Part shown: positions 11,382 to 24,099 of the stretch, piece by piece
Layout: each line of letters begins with the position of its first letter
Position numbering within the stretch: the first letter of the stretch is position 1
NCBI GenBank assembly: GCA_003991915.1
Contig: RQTK01001010.1
Location: 1 to 64,000, forward strand
Source of the DNA: Elysia chlorotica
Taxonomy: Eukaryota; Mollusca; Gastropoda; Plakobranchidae
Direction of reading: 5' to 3'
DNA length: 64,000 nucleotides
Notes under the pieces: generated by a model
The model's input: the letters and a program-made list of their open reading frames with translations, nothing else
Database searches by the model: none
Told to the model about the DNA's origin: nothing
Position numbers and translations under genes: made by a program

Positions 11382-13210
11382 CATCATCATCATTATTATT
11401 ATTAACGATGTTGTTGCAGAAAGTAATTTTACTTTTAGTTTTAGTGTAACTGTAAGTTTATATTTTTCATTTTATTGTGTAATCAAGCCGAGGAATTAGA
11501 TATAATTGATTGATAATGATAGCACCTTATTTTTTTAAAGTGAAACTGCCACTTTGCCCGACTTGTTGCAATTAAAAGTGCAAACGCTTTTTTCCCTACC
11601 CGGTATTATTTTTTATGTACAGTGTACGTACATGTATGTACTGAGTGTCTATACGCACTGTGGATTGCAAGTTGTACTAAAACTAAAAGTAAAAGTTAAG
11701 TTTTTGAAACTCTTTCTGTCTCAATATTGCTAGACATACACACAAAACAAAACCATCCACATATTATAATTTAATTTTAAGCGAATCGTCGATCGATAGG
11801 CCTAAATACCTGGGGGGTGACTTAAGATTAATAAGAATAAGAGGTCCCATGGGTCTTTAATCCATAACCTTTTCCCGACAACATTGACTAAACTTGTCTC
11901 CTGAAAACTGGGTGTTTTATATAGATCTACCACACCTGACAACTGGGTGTATCAGTTATCACACAGTTCATTTATTCAGTGGAACTGGAACACGTTTAAA
12001 GTTTAAACCGAAATTTAAGGGGCGTTTAATTTCAATTTCGGGTTAAACATAGTACCGGTAATGATAAAACGAAAAAAATGGACATAAAACGTCATAAGCC
12101 GGGAGATTTGTGATTAAAAATTAAATTAAAAACATCCATTGTTGCAATATTAGCCAAATGAGTGTTAATCAGTGTTAAGACAAGAAATTAGTTAACTACG
12201 GTATGTAATAGACTAATACCGTACATAACAGAGGCTGTTTATTTTGTTGTTGGGATTTGCTTTGTGTTGTCCATCTGAGGGGGTTTTTAGTGTGTGTGTG
12301 TGTGGGGGGGGGGGGGTTCGTTGTGTTTGTTTTCATTTCTTTTAGAATTAGAGCTGCCGGTCAGCTAATTTTTACGGCCCCAAAACTCAAGTAACATGAA
12401 AATTTAAAGCACTAGCAGTACATGTAGTAGTAGCAGCAAAAGCGCCGACTGTCGATACTCAGACTGCCGTTCATAGGCGGCAAATTCAGTCCCTTGCCGA
12501 CAACGGGCAATTTTTTTTTACTTATGTTGGCCTGGGTCATCGGAAAACTCAGCATGCGTAGGTCGGTAACTATTGTTTCGTGTGTTTCCTTTTCTTGTGT
12601 TTTGGATCAACAATGGGGCATTCAATTTCAAGTCCGTTGTGCGTTAAACAAAATTCCGCTCTTTCTAATTTCTTGATTATTATTTATCTATTTTTTTGAA
12701 GATGGGCTATACCGACATCGCACTGTTACTAGTGTACTGTTAGATCTAATCACAAGTTGACCAAGTTTCATAAAATGTGCGTCTGACATGCCGAAGCTCT
12801 CTCTCATTTACACGTAGATCTAATCTATGTCCTAGATGAGTAGATCTAAGTTTCTCTGCTGGAATCCCGAAGCAAATGACGTCACGTTAGGAATGGTACA
12901 CCGGTGAATACCCTATTTTAAAGACCACCTTGTATTTGTAAATATTTTAAGAACAAGAGGTCACACGGTACAGTATTTTCTAGTCTACATTGTTGGCGAG
13001 CTCATACGAGCACTCTGTTATGGGACTAAATTTAGGAGCTGCTTTTATTACATGTATACTATACTATTACTAAGTTTAAGTTGGACTGAGTTTGCATTTT
13101 GTATAGCCGGGCCCTCAACATGACTTTTTGCATCACTGCTTCTTGCAGCAGTGCCACTCTTTTGTTTATCTGGCTGGAATTAGAATATACTTTTTTAATA
13201 GAAGTAGTAA
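10440..13210. other. Gene-free stretch with TTA microsatellites
   Basis: Contains ATT/TTA arrays at 11172-11402 with short interruptions, a run of 11 G at 12305, and otherwise AT-rich sequence without supported coding regions. A short SINE- or hAT-like word, gcccgacttgttgcaa, occurs at about 11556. Confidence 0.6.
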
Positions 13211-13212
13211 GA

Positions 13213-14100
13213 GGCCATTTAGATTAACAGTTAATTCATCTGCAAAATGAGAGATATCAAAGAAAGTATGGGAATCCCAAAAACTTCTCGATAAAACTGT
13301 GTGTGTAATTAACGAGAAACCCTTTCGATATCCATAAGTTCCTTCCTCGGGTCCCAGATATCTGGCCACGCTAGATAATTTCCTGCCAGCGGACTGTGGT
13401 ACGTGTCACCTTGGGTGATGACATGGCGGCGCCTATGATCTTGCTATAGGCGGCGTTAAAAATTCAGTCAGGAAAAAAAAATTTAGCTCTCGGATCATAA
13501 AACAAATAACATATTCGTGATCAGCGACTCAAAATCGGTAAAAAAAATTCTAGCGGAAAGGGCCCAATAAAATTGAATAATGCCTAACTACGAGGTTTGA
13601 AATACTTTTGTATTTTGTTTTGATTTTTCGCCATTTCCCACGTGGCCCATCCTTGCATTTTGGAAACTGGGTGAACGTTGACTTTCAGCAGGTCCACTTT
13701 CTAAGTTCAATATAAACATCTAGAACTAGATGTAGACCTAAATCCTCAGAAATCAGAGCCGTTTTATTTTTCCAGTAGGCCTACTACATCATTACATGTA
13801 CATGTATAACATTATTGTAGATCATATACTAGGACTAGCTCATGGTCTACTGATGTGATACAATGTCTGGATGTGCAGTTTATTGCTATACATGTATCAC
13901 ACAAGTACACGTGTAGCTAGGGTCAGCCATTTTGTTGACGTTTGAATTTCGCGCAAAGTAGCAACGGCAGTCTATGGACTGACAGTGTGAACGGATCTTC
14001 TCTCATCGACAAATAGTCAGTCAAACGATGACTTAGATCGAAGGCTTGGCAGTTCAACCGAAACTTTGTGGGTGAATTAACTGTTAATTGTAAAGGGCCC
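13213..14100. mobile_element. Complete 888-bp non-autonomous DNA transposon (GGCC-ended)
   Basis: The left end starts GGCCATTTAGATTAACAG and the right end, read inward on the minus strand, starts GGCCCTTTACAATTAACAG. Both continue TTAATTCA, so the terminal repeat is about 28 bases with one indel. Interior words are shared with 6455-7145 (gggaatcccaaaaacttctc, ccagatatctgg, agctctcggatcataaaac). No coding frame and no obvious target duplication were seen, so the superfamily is unassigned. Confidence 0.75.
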
Positions 14101-15399
14101 CATAGCGGTATGGTATGTTCCCGGGTGCCGCTCTAGTTGTACACCACTGTAAATTAAGTCACTCAGCTGACCGTAACTTGATTTACAAAGTATCGTCTGA
14201 TTAACCCAAGTGAGCAGTTCGTGGTCGAGCGCATGATAAAGACTTAAAATAGAAAATATTATATAATCCGAAAAATCGAATTTGGACAACTTTTTTGTTA
14301 TTAAATAATGCTGTTAGTGTTAGGCTTATATGTCTAGAGACACGTAGTCCAAACCAGATCGTGAACGGGATACTCACTGCATTAGTGCACAATTATAATT
14401 TATATAGTAAAAATCGGCCGGCGATCTTCACATTATGCAGTAAAAATAGCAGAAATGTGACCTGACTACTTGACAATTTAGAATAAAGAACTTTGATTTT
14501 AACCCTTAGCATTAATAGCAAGCTACGCCAGCCTCCACGGTACCGTACTGGTACTGATAAAAAGTGGTAGGGTAGTCGTAAATTTAGACCACCCATGACA
14601 AAGCAGGGTGTTAAAAATGGGTTAACTAAAAGTAAAAATAGCTAGTAGAATAGCTAACTTTTACAATTTAAAAAAATTCAAATGGTCAGATGATTCGAGA
14701 AAAAAGATACATAAAGGAATAGCAAGTCAAGTCATTAATAAGCATTAATAACATTGACAAGAAACCAGTTTCAACAACAATCATTACACCACAGCAGTGC
14801 GTACATTACAACGGCACCCGCAGCAACGGAACCATCGCCATTGCGTGACAACTGACATTCAAAAGTCCCCGTTATTTCTACGTACCGGTTGATCGATGTT
14901 TTCGTAAAAATCATAACTTGGCAAAAACATTGTACGCTTTATTAAGTTATATTTTCTAAAGCTGTAAACGGCTAACCAAAATAAAACTCTTCGGTGACGC
15001 TGTGTAAAGTCTGTAAATCTTTTCCCAGAGGATTTTAATTTTTATTTTTAAACTAAAGCTGTCGATCCGTGCCACTACACAAAATATGTAGTATACTATA
15101 ATGTAATTAACTATACGATGTGCAAAATTCGTTTCTTGGTCGGCGCTCCCGTAAAATAAAACCAGCTGGCGATTCATTGAGTACGGCTATGGGGCTGTTC
15201 AATATTATCTCACAAAGTAAAGGGGTTAGGTTGAGTTTTTACGGCCATCTGCACAGTAACGGCTATATTGTGCACAATATGTCCAAAGAGTAGACAGTCA
15301 ATTACATTACTGTGTACACTAGTACATGTACTGATGTAGTACTAGTACTAGTGAGTATTCATTAATTATTAGTACTAATACTATAGTAAAAGGTGTAGT
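14101..15399. other. No gene or repeat recognised
   Basis: AT-rich sequence with only short random reading frames on both strands. I see no protein motif, SINE head or microsatellite. Confidence 0.5.
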
Positions 15400-15600
15400 T
15401 GAGTTGAGTTGGTTTAAAAAATGTTAATGTCCAACGTCAGCAATACATAGGCTGTATTGTGAACGGATCCCAAGACTGACGCCTGACGCCTGACAATTTT
15501 AGCATATGTGCTGCCACACAGGAGACAGGGCAAGGATGAGACTACAACAAGTATTATGTACTGTCTCAGCCGATCACATTAAGGTGCGACTATACCAACT
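15400..15600 (-). repeat. SINE family A, 3' part
   Basis: The minus strand matches the body and tail of the 7488 copy (gtccaac, cccaagactgacg, gacaatttt, gctgccacac, gagacaggg). A 7-base word 'cgcctga' is duplicated (15479-15493). The tRNA-like head is missing. Confidence 0.7.
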
Positions 15601-16126
15601 CATAGTCATAGTCTCATAGTATACATGTCCATACCGGACACAGGCACAGACAATATGCAGAGATCCATGTTTAGTGGTTATTCGTTCCTGGAGATAAACC
15701 GGTTGTCGCATGACGGATAACTAGCTCCCGTTGATGGACCGACAATTTGTGTTTTGCGACGGGGAGGCAAAACTTGATCAATGATTGTGTTGGACGACCG
15801 CCATTGTTTTCCGGCTCTCGATTCAAAACTTTAAAGACACTTTTCTCTAATATGCCTTTATAAACTTGTATAGACCCAAGTACTTGAAGTAGTGTATTTA
15901 GTGCCAGACAGTAATAAAATAAGGTCACAATAAAAATGATTTATGAAATAAGCTTAGTTTTTTAAATATTTGAAAATTTAACTATGCGCATAACCACTGG
16001 GCACACTTTGACTTTGACCAGAATTTAGGTTCGCGTGTATTATGTGCGAAGAGCGATTCCCCGCTGACCGCCGACCTTGATCGTGGTACTACCAGTACCA
16101 CGTGCTTCAGCTGGCATCTGTGTTGC

Positions 16127-16235
16127 TTGGGTGTTGCACCGACCCAACCAGTAGGGAGCGAAATCGCCTGGGCTCGAACCACGGACCACCTGCGTCGGAA
16201 GCCGATGCTCTAACACCCGTTGAAAAGGTGACTCC
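16127..16235 (-). repeat. SINE family A, tRNA-like head only
   Basis: Minus-strand head with B box ggttcgagccc (16168-16180 region) and the gtcggtgc(aacac) start of the body; the rest of the body is absent. Confidence 0.7.
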
Positions 16236-16338
16236 TTTATCTCTCTCAATAGTACATGTACAAGCATTAAGTATCACTCAGTGTTGTGCAGAAAAAGAGA
16301 GGAACGGGTGTCACTGGCTAATGTAAGACTAAGAATAA

Positions 16339-16600
16339 TGATACAGAGAAGCAGGCCAACAACTATAGAGGCTTTAACAGACGGAGCTAGACCTAGGGAC
16401 CAAATAATGATGCGAGCGACTGAGGGAATAAGGTGAAAATAGGTTAGAAAGGGACAGCCACAAACCTAGGTCTAGCTTAGAGTTAGACCAACAGATAAGA
16501 CAAGTACTGAAGTAGACAAAGACACAATTTTAGACAAATGACACGGACGGGGATCGAACCCGCACCTTCTACTCGGCACCCATCGCCTTGCCAAGGTTAA
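16339..16600 (-). repeat. SINE family B (tRNA-Ser/Leu-like head), minus strand
   Basis: Body 16339-16516 is nearly identical to 34535-34690. Its head, 16543-16596, is the reverse complement of the 34216-34304 tRNA-like unit, with B box gggttcgatcccc. A second plus-strand head piece is joined directly after it (see the inverted repeat at 16568-16644). Confidence 0.8.
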
Positions 16601-16644
16601 GCACACTGGTCTTCGCCTTGGCAAGGCGATGGGTGCCGAGTAGA
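16568..16644. repeat. Perfect 29-bp inverted repeat from two SINE heads
   Basis: Arms 16568-16596 and 16616-16644 are exact reverse complements around the 19-base loop ttaagcacactggtcttcg. Both arms are the anticodon-to-variable-loop part of the family B tRNA-like head. Confidence 0.92.
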
Positions 16645-17400
16645 GGGTGTATGGGCGACCACAGGGTGAAAGCCGAAAGCTGATGAGCGCCGATCAGAAT
16701 AAGAATTCCCCTATAAAAATCAACAAGCCCCACAGTCACCGCTCCTTGTGAGCGCTGATAAGTGATATTGATATTATGATAAGTTGGCTTCGGCAGCCTC
16801 GGCTTTATAAGAATGGAGAAACAATTCTTATCGACGCTGAAAACATGAGATGGGCTCACCGCGACCACCGTCATTGGATGTGTGACGTCACGGGCTGGAC
16901 TAAGGCGATTTTTTAAATGGACATAGCGGAACGTGGGCTTCACATAGAACAAAACCAATTAGATTTTTGTAATCAGCGTCAAAAAATTAAGAGGACGTCA
17001 CGGGCAGAATTTGATTTTGAACTAAAATTTAAAAAAAATAATGTATTGTGGGCATTTAATTTTCATTATTTTAATTTTAAATAATTTTAATCTCATCAAT
17101 AATTTGTACTGCATGTATTTGTATTGTACCTTTGCACTAGTTTCAGACGATGCAGTAGCCTAGGCTAATTTTGCCTAGCCGCCATACGTCATGATCAGCA
17201 TCTACTATGATCTAGGCGTCTACCCTGTGGGGTTCACACCAAGCTGATCAGCGCGGATTTCAAGTTCTTTAAAGCGTCGATAAATTCAAGCTTCACTCTG
17301 TAGCTGGTCTATCTCTTGGTTCCTACTTAGAAAGCTTCGGTTCGAGACAAAATAGGATCCTTTCGAATAGAAAACTTCTGCACACGTGGGGGGGGGGGGC
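16645..17400. other. No gene recognised
   Basis: The minus-strand reading frame to 16958 has no recognisable motif and starts within the SINE. A run of 11 G is at 17389-17399. Confidence 0.45.
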
Positions 17401-18056
17401 TCCTGTTGGTTGGCTTCATCATGATGGATGGTGCTGCCTTCATCATCAATATGCTCAAAACCACGGGTGTGATTGTGAAGTATTTCAAAGACTATGCTTC
17501 ACATTTTTTATACGTTTTTTTTTTTTTTCAAAACAACTGCGAAACGTTAACAGGATTAACATCTTATGGGATGTACGTATGTATCTGGAACTGAAAGACT
17601 CAAGGGTGAGTTAGGGAGAGTCGAAAAAGACGCGTGTTGAACCTTGCAAAACAGTTTCAACTTCAAGTAATTGGCAGATGGGCTTGAGTAATGAGACTAA
17701 CAATACTACATCATTTACATGCAAACGTATGGACATCTTGGCAGCCGGTACCAGGTGGTACAGAATTTTTTTGTTTGAACTAGAACTAAGAAGAACGTCT
17801 ACATTATACGTTCAGGACTTCACCAAGATATTTAATCTCGAGCGTCATCCACATATGAAAATGTGGACACCAGGATGTTCCTTCGTGCAGCTACTGGGCG
17901 ATCTGAGCCAGAAAACAAAGGGTAAAGAAAAAAAATGTTGCTCGCTGTGGACAGGCACGATTGTCCTGGCGGTGGTGACCGTTGAGTGTCTTGAACACAA
18001 AGAGACCAAAATCTGGGTCGCGTTCGGCACTGGTAAAACTAAAAACCTGAAGTTTT
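17400..18056 (+). pseudogene. Broken copy of a dispersed aquatic-invertebrate transposase-like family
   Basis: Pieces in changing frames read DGAAFIINMLK...FKDYASHF, then INILWDVRMYLELKDSR, then WVAFGTGKTKN. These resemble the DGAAF..., (V/I)WDVY..(D)SLK and LWVEFGTGKNR blocks of a large uncharacterised protein family that is multi-copy in molluscs and cnidarians. A stop at about 17610 and frame changes show decay. I recall the family only as uncharacterised, and no enzymatic role is claimed. Confidence 0.55.
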
Positions 18057-18059
18057 AGA

Positions 18060-19075
18060 ACATTGTTGTAGTACATGTAGTAGTACTTGTACTTCGGCAA
18101 GAAAGCAAATTGTTCACTACCTCAGTACCACTACCAGTACCAAAAAACTGATTTATGGACAGCATACCACCAACGTAAGCAGCCAGTGGTCACAATTCCC
18201 AGAAGCGGTACTATCCTGTTCTGAATTATTGAGATGTGGATGCAATAGAGGCTGTATGGGACTGCACATTTATCAATGAAACCTTTGAACGTATTGTACA
18301 GCACTCTGTGGTATGAAAACCATGACAACAATGCCACCAACAATTACCGTACCGTATTGTAAATTGCGACCACCAATACAATAGAAAGATCCTGTGTTCA
18401 GTTTGTATTTCATCGTTTAATATTTATAATTTATAAAGGTTCCTTATGTCCCTAAACGTACCGAAAGACTTTATTACATTGTTTTTGTGTCAAGTTTTGA
18501 AAAGATATGAACAGGCTACTTCATATCGGGGTACATGTAATGATGTACGGTACTTGTACAATTTTTTGTTGAGGTGGCGGCTATCTTGTAATAGAATTTT
18601 AGTTTTTACATGAATTTCATCAGAGTGTCATTTTTGCATTTTAATCAATCAAACAATTTGAATCAAAATTGGTTTCTTTATGTCTGAAGTGAAAACATAC
18701 GAAATTACTCCTCAAATACTCACAAAAATATGACAAGTCAAAGATTTACGGGCTTCCGGGAAAAAATTCAACTTGCCCTAATACTGTAATATAGTACTTT
18801 TAATTAATCGTTTAAGTCTTTAACACGTCCTTACGGTAACTTGTGAAATTCAATGCTTTTAGCCCAAAGGCATGAATTATGACACACATCTTCCCCACTT
18901 GTGGCCTTTTGTAGAAACTAAAGAAAGAATTGTCCAACTATGCACAGAAAATTGTATTACTAAGATTTCGCAACAAGAACAAAATTAATACGTTACCAGT
19001 ACATGTATATCACTTCGTTGCAAGACACCATAGAACTTAAAAAACCACAAACGTCAGTGTCATTTGATACGGTGA
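18060..19075. other. No gene recognised
   Basis: AT-rich with recurrent acatgta / gtaccggtac words. Only short random frames. Confidence 0.45.
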
Positions 19076-19077
19076 TG

Positions 19078-19149
<72 letters not shown>

Positions 19150-19150
19150 C

Positions 19151-19238
<88 letters not shown>

Positions 19239-19433
19239 NNNNNNNNNNNNNNNNNNNNNNNNNNNNNNNNNNNNNNNNNNNNNNNNNNNNNNNNNNNNNN
19301 NNNNNNNNNNNNNNNNNNNNNNNNNNNNNNNNNNNNNNNNNNNNNNNNNNNNNNNNNNNNNNNNNNNNNNNNNNNNNNNNNNNNNNNNNNNNNNNNNNNN
19401 NNNNNNNNNNNNNNNNNNNNNNNNNNNNNNNNN

Positions 19434-19504
<71 letters not shown>

Positions 19505-19615
19505 GAGTAGTAGTCGTACCGTAGTAGAAGGAGGAGGGGGAGAAGGAGTGGTAGTAGCAGCAGTAGTACGGTAGTACCGTACCAGCAAGAGGAGGGAAAG
19601 TAGCAGCAGCAGTAG
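19078..19615. repeat. (GTA)n microsatellite around a 195-base assembly gap
   Basis: GTA array 19078-19238, N run 19239-19433, GTA array 19434-19503, then degenerate GTA/GCA units to about 19617. The gap lies wholly inside the array, so its true length is unknown. Translations here are artefacts. Confidence 0.95.
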
Positions 19616-19619
19616 TATG

Positions 19620-22425
19620 TAGCCTACATGTAGTATAACTACATTGTAGTAAGTTGTTGTTTTTTTTTAATTAAGTAGATTATATTATTTTATTTTAATT
19701 TCCGTTTGCGGGTTTCACTTTTATTAGTTTTAGTTTTATAGTTGCTGCTTTTTTTTTATTCTTTGTCCTGATGTTCTAATCTAAGTAAAACGAACAGAGA
19801 TGCCAACTGGATCAATATCTTTAGTGAACTCTTACTTTAAACTTAATGCATTGATGATTGAATCAAAAGACACAACCTCTTGACGAACTTTTAGTTTTAC
19901 TGAACTCAGGCCTGCCAACCATTTTAGCTGGTAAAAAAAAAAAAACTCCGTAAAATTACGGGAAATTGAAGACCGACACTAATAATACTAATACTAGTAA
20001 TAATATTCAGCAGTCGTAACTGTACCGGTACTACATCATTACATGCGTTACTTTAGTTGTTTACTCGTGCCTTTTTTTTCTCGCTCAGTCGAGATAACTT
20101 GAAATTGGTACTCTAAATCTCTAATTCTAAAAAGAATGTTGAATTATACTATAGACCAGAGCCACACTGCAGCATGTACCTGGTTGATGCTGTGGCTGGA
20201 TTGGGGCTTCCGTGTGGAAACCAAGGCAGAGACTATTGTCACCATGGGGTAAAACAGCCTTGGACTGTACATCATGTGACCAGGTCCATTTCTTTGAATC
20301 AAGCAAACCATAATTTTCCGGCGATTTATTCTCTCGGCCCAGGCAACCTATGCTCCGCTGTAGGGCCTACATGAAATTTATTGGTACAATGTATAAGTAC
20401 TATAACTGTGTTATTTCTCTGTTACCGGTAATGTAATATAATGGGAGTGTTTAGGTTACAATAATCGTGTAGAAAACAGAAAAGCATGATTGTTCTGACT
20501 ATCTGATTCTGAGCTGTTGCACTTCGCTACGATCGCTCGTGCGGGTGGTGTACAGAACGAGCCGTTCAAACCAATATAATAGTTAATATACGTTCTACAA
20601 GGCATACAATTACATTTACAATGATACATGTAATGTATGCCGGTTATATGTAAGGCGATATTTTATTGTGTTGCTGGATTGTTTGTTTGTTCTTTCAACA
20701 TTAAAATTAGCAGTAAATTCTTAATTTTTTTCGTATCGGTAACCAAAGTTGTCTCGCAAATCTAGTACTAGTAGTACTAGTAGGCCTAATACAGTAATAG
20801 CAACTAATACTAATACTACTAACACTCCGTAACGAGGGCCTGGCGGATCTCTTCGTAAAACATGTGAATATCAACAAATACTAAGTCACATCTAGATTAA
20901 ATCTTGGTTCGTAGGCTAGAGCTATACTAATCCATATTCGGGGGGATATAAATATATGTAATAAGTCACTAACGGTAGTGCTAGAACACTAAAGTAGGCC
21001 TACAGTATAAGATAAGCGCGATTCTTTTCACATAATCAAATTATTACTAGTATTACCATGAATTTCGGCTGCCAATCAAAAAGGGCAAAAGCCAACCATT
21101 GTTGACAGGAAAGTAGGCGAATGTGGGATTTTTGGCAACTTATACTTTTTTTTTTAAGTTGTGGGAAACGGGAGTTGGGCATCACCATTTACATACGGTA
21201 GTGCAGTTTAGACACGCCCGGTTTATTTATTGGCGCAGCCAGATCAAGACTGGCACCAGTGGCAGAAACTTCCTCTGGTGCTCCACCAGTCACTGGCGCT
21301 CCAGACTGATGGGAGCAATGTAAAATTTATGTGAAGATTTGCATTATATAATTATTTTTTGTATCAACGTTTAGTCTTCAAGTTGTGCAAAATATGTTTT
21401 ATTATGTTACGTTCTTGGTTACTGTTGTTTAAATACCGGTACGAAATATGATATATTGTACTTGTACTAGTTGTACTTGTAGGAATTGTGTGCTTTATTC
21501 ATGATTTCATGTCATGGCCCAATTTCAACTCAACCTTCTCGAGACCTAGGCCCTCAGCACACACCTCAGCCCCATCTGAAAAAAATTTGAACATGAGTAC
21601 ACTGGCACCACAATTGTCGCTCCACCATCCGGTTGGTTTGCTTTTCTTCCAGACCCACCTCAATACCAGACAATGTACATACACTGTATATATATGTACA
21701 AGTTTGTTTTTTTCTTTTCCATCTTACCGAGTCCCATCTGGCCATCTGCATTATGGCCTTTTCCTAAATTTTGGATACCAGTCGATGGCTCCTTAGTCCT
21801 TTCGTCCATCTGTGGTCTGTCATTCTGTTCCTATCGATGAAAACGTCATGCCATATCCTGCACGTTAACCATTTTTATCTTTTCCAAAATTCAATATTAT
21901 CTTTTGTTTTAGTTCGTCTCTTTGCGTGTGCGGCTTTGATTTTAGATTTAAATTTCTATGGTCTACACAGTAGGCCTAAGTGCGTATAGAAAGTATATTT
22001 TTTCCTTTTCCAGTTCTCTGCGACAGGTTGACAATATTCGGTACAAGCACAAAAATGGCATTGTATTATTTACTGTAATAAAACTGATGGATAGAATTAT
22101 AATGGGCTGGGTGAGTATGCTAATTACTAGATCTAGTAGGCCTATTTGGCACCTTAAATGTAATTTGTTACTGATTGTGGGCGGGCTTTTTTTTAAATTA
22201 AAGAGTGGCAATATGGTACTATGCCTATCAATAGCTTAGTTAGATCTAAAGTGGAAACACGCGAGAAAGTATCAGTACTAAAATACTGTGCTATGTCAGT
22301 AGCACTACCGGTATGCTTGGCCAACACTGGTTTAGCTCTTCCGGTTTAACGAAGAAACACCGACTGTCAAGAGGCTGGCGTAATACTATAGACGTAGAAC
22401 AGACGTCTATTTTCAATTGGGTGAG
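19620..22425. other. No gene recognised
   Basis: Reading frames at 20174, 21123, 21488 and 21958 lack motifs, plausible splice sites with matching neighbours, or family resemblance. Scattered ACTAGTACTAGTA-like palindromic words occur at 20764-20782. Confidence 0.4.
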
Positions 22426-22428
22426 CTT

Positions 22429-22470
22429 GGACTAGGAGTAGGACTAGGAGTAGGACTAGGAGTAGGAGGA
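22429..22470. repeat. 12-bp tandem repeat (GGACTAGGAGTA)
   Basis: Three units of GGACTAGGAGTA, ending in GGAGGA. Confidence 0.9.
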
Positions 22471-23188
22471 GGTTATGCTGAGGCTGCATCAATCGATTCC
22501 TTGTATGTACCAGAACAGCTCTAATTCAAAATCGAAACCTAGCGTCATTTCACAATTACATGTATGTTATGTTGCAATTGGGTGTGATAAGGTGTTTTGC
22601 CAGTAGGCCTATTCTTCATTTCGTTTGTCAGAACAGCGACACGGTCAGCGAATACAACTTCATAATACGTAAATGGATGTTGTAGAAATGTGTGTATACG
22701 TATGAACGATTGTATTTTCCCCTCCATCATTTATCGTGAAAGCTCAGATCTTTTGAATGTCTTACTCTTACTCTTAGCTTAGTTGCTGAACTATGAAATC
22801 ACCTTGCAAAACTCTAAATTATTGTTACTGTGTTTGTAACGCTTCTGACACGTGCACTGCATTTTAATATAATAGCTCCAGCGTTTTTATTTTTTATTTT
22901 TTTACATTTTGAATAGTACAACTACAAAGCGTGAAATTGAGACACGCTTTCCTAGGAGCTCAAGTAAAAAGGAGGCAAATCATAATGGCTAACCAGTGGC
23001 TTAGATAAACTGGGGAGGGGACCAATTCATAATAGATTAATACCGGTAGCAAATTAATATAATTAATACCACATTCAACAATGGCAACTATGTAAACGGC
23101 ACAATAAACCCTGTCACTGACACCTGGCACCCTGATTTTCAGGACAAATCCTCGGGGAAGGGGACAAAACAAGTACATTGTAACTGAG

Positions 23189-23448
23189 TTGGTTAACGTC
23201 CAACGTCTACACGATATAGGCTATATGGTGGACGGCCCCAAAGACTGACATCTGACAATTTTACATGTTTCCCACACGAGACAGGGAGCGGATACAATGA
23301 TTCAGCCAGTCACAATCTCACATTAAACTGACACCGACTCAACCAGCGGGGGAGGGGGGGGGGGCGAAATCGCCAGGGTTCGAACCACAGATCTCCTTTT
23401 GTCGTAAGCTGATGTTCTAGCCTAGGACTACTGCGCCCCCCCACACAA
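23189..23448 (-). repeat. SINE family A, full-length, minus strand
   Basis: Whole structure present in reverse: tail (gttggttaacgtccaac), body (gactgacatctgacaatttt, cacacgagacaggg, ctgacaccgactcaacc) and head with B box ggttcgaacc. An expanded G run (23342-23364) interrupts the join between head and body. Confidence 0.82.
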
Positions 23449-24035
23449 AAGTTACATCAACTTAAAAGTTATCAAGTACATCACTACGTGTATTATTTAA
23501 TTAGTATTAACAACGACAAAGAAAAATGGGACTGCAAAGTGGCGTTGCCTTTATACCAATTTTACCATATGAATTCCATCGGTAACAACACGAGACTAGT
23601 TAAGGGGAGGGTTGCTATATTTTTCGTCACAGCATGTGTATCGGAACAGGCATACGTATGCTTGACTATTTTTATGATGGTCAATCAAGGTAATAATTAT
23701 GAAGTTTGAAGGAATTCTCAATAGTCAATGAAATCGAAGCCGGAGATCCCAGTTCTGACACCAAAAATATGCGAGACTGTGACATCTGATCGAAATGGAA
23801 CTTAGAAGCCTATAGTAAAACTAGTCTAAGAAGTAACATGGGATTTATTTCCTGGCAAAAAAGAGAACCATTATTTTAAAGCTTAGTTATACATTAGGCC
23901 TACTAGTACTATTGTTCTGTAGAGTGACGAGTTCAGTCGTAAAATTATAGAAAATAATCCAAACCAGACCGCACCCGTGCAAGCCTAATGCAAGTACATG
24001 TACTCCTTTTCCCCAATCTCCAATGCTTCTTGTGT

Positions 24036-24056
24036 TTGTGTGTGTGTGTGTGTGTT
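24036..24056. repeat. (GT)n microsatellite
   Basis: About 20 bases of TG. Confidence 0.85.
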
Positions 24057-24099
24057 TAGCGAATAGTAGGCTACGCATTTGTTTTTGGATTGCCTTAAC

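Noticed and set aside
19037..19588. A 183-codon minus-strand frame of Leu/Thr runs
   Set aside because: A translated GTA microsatellite spanning an N gap.
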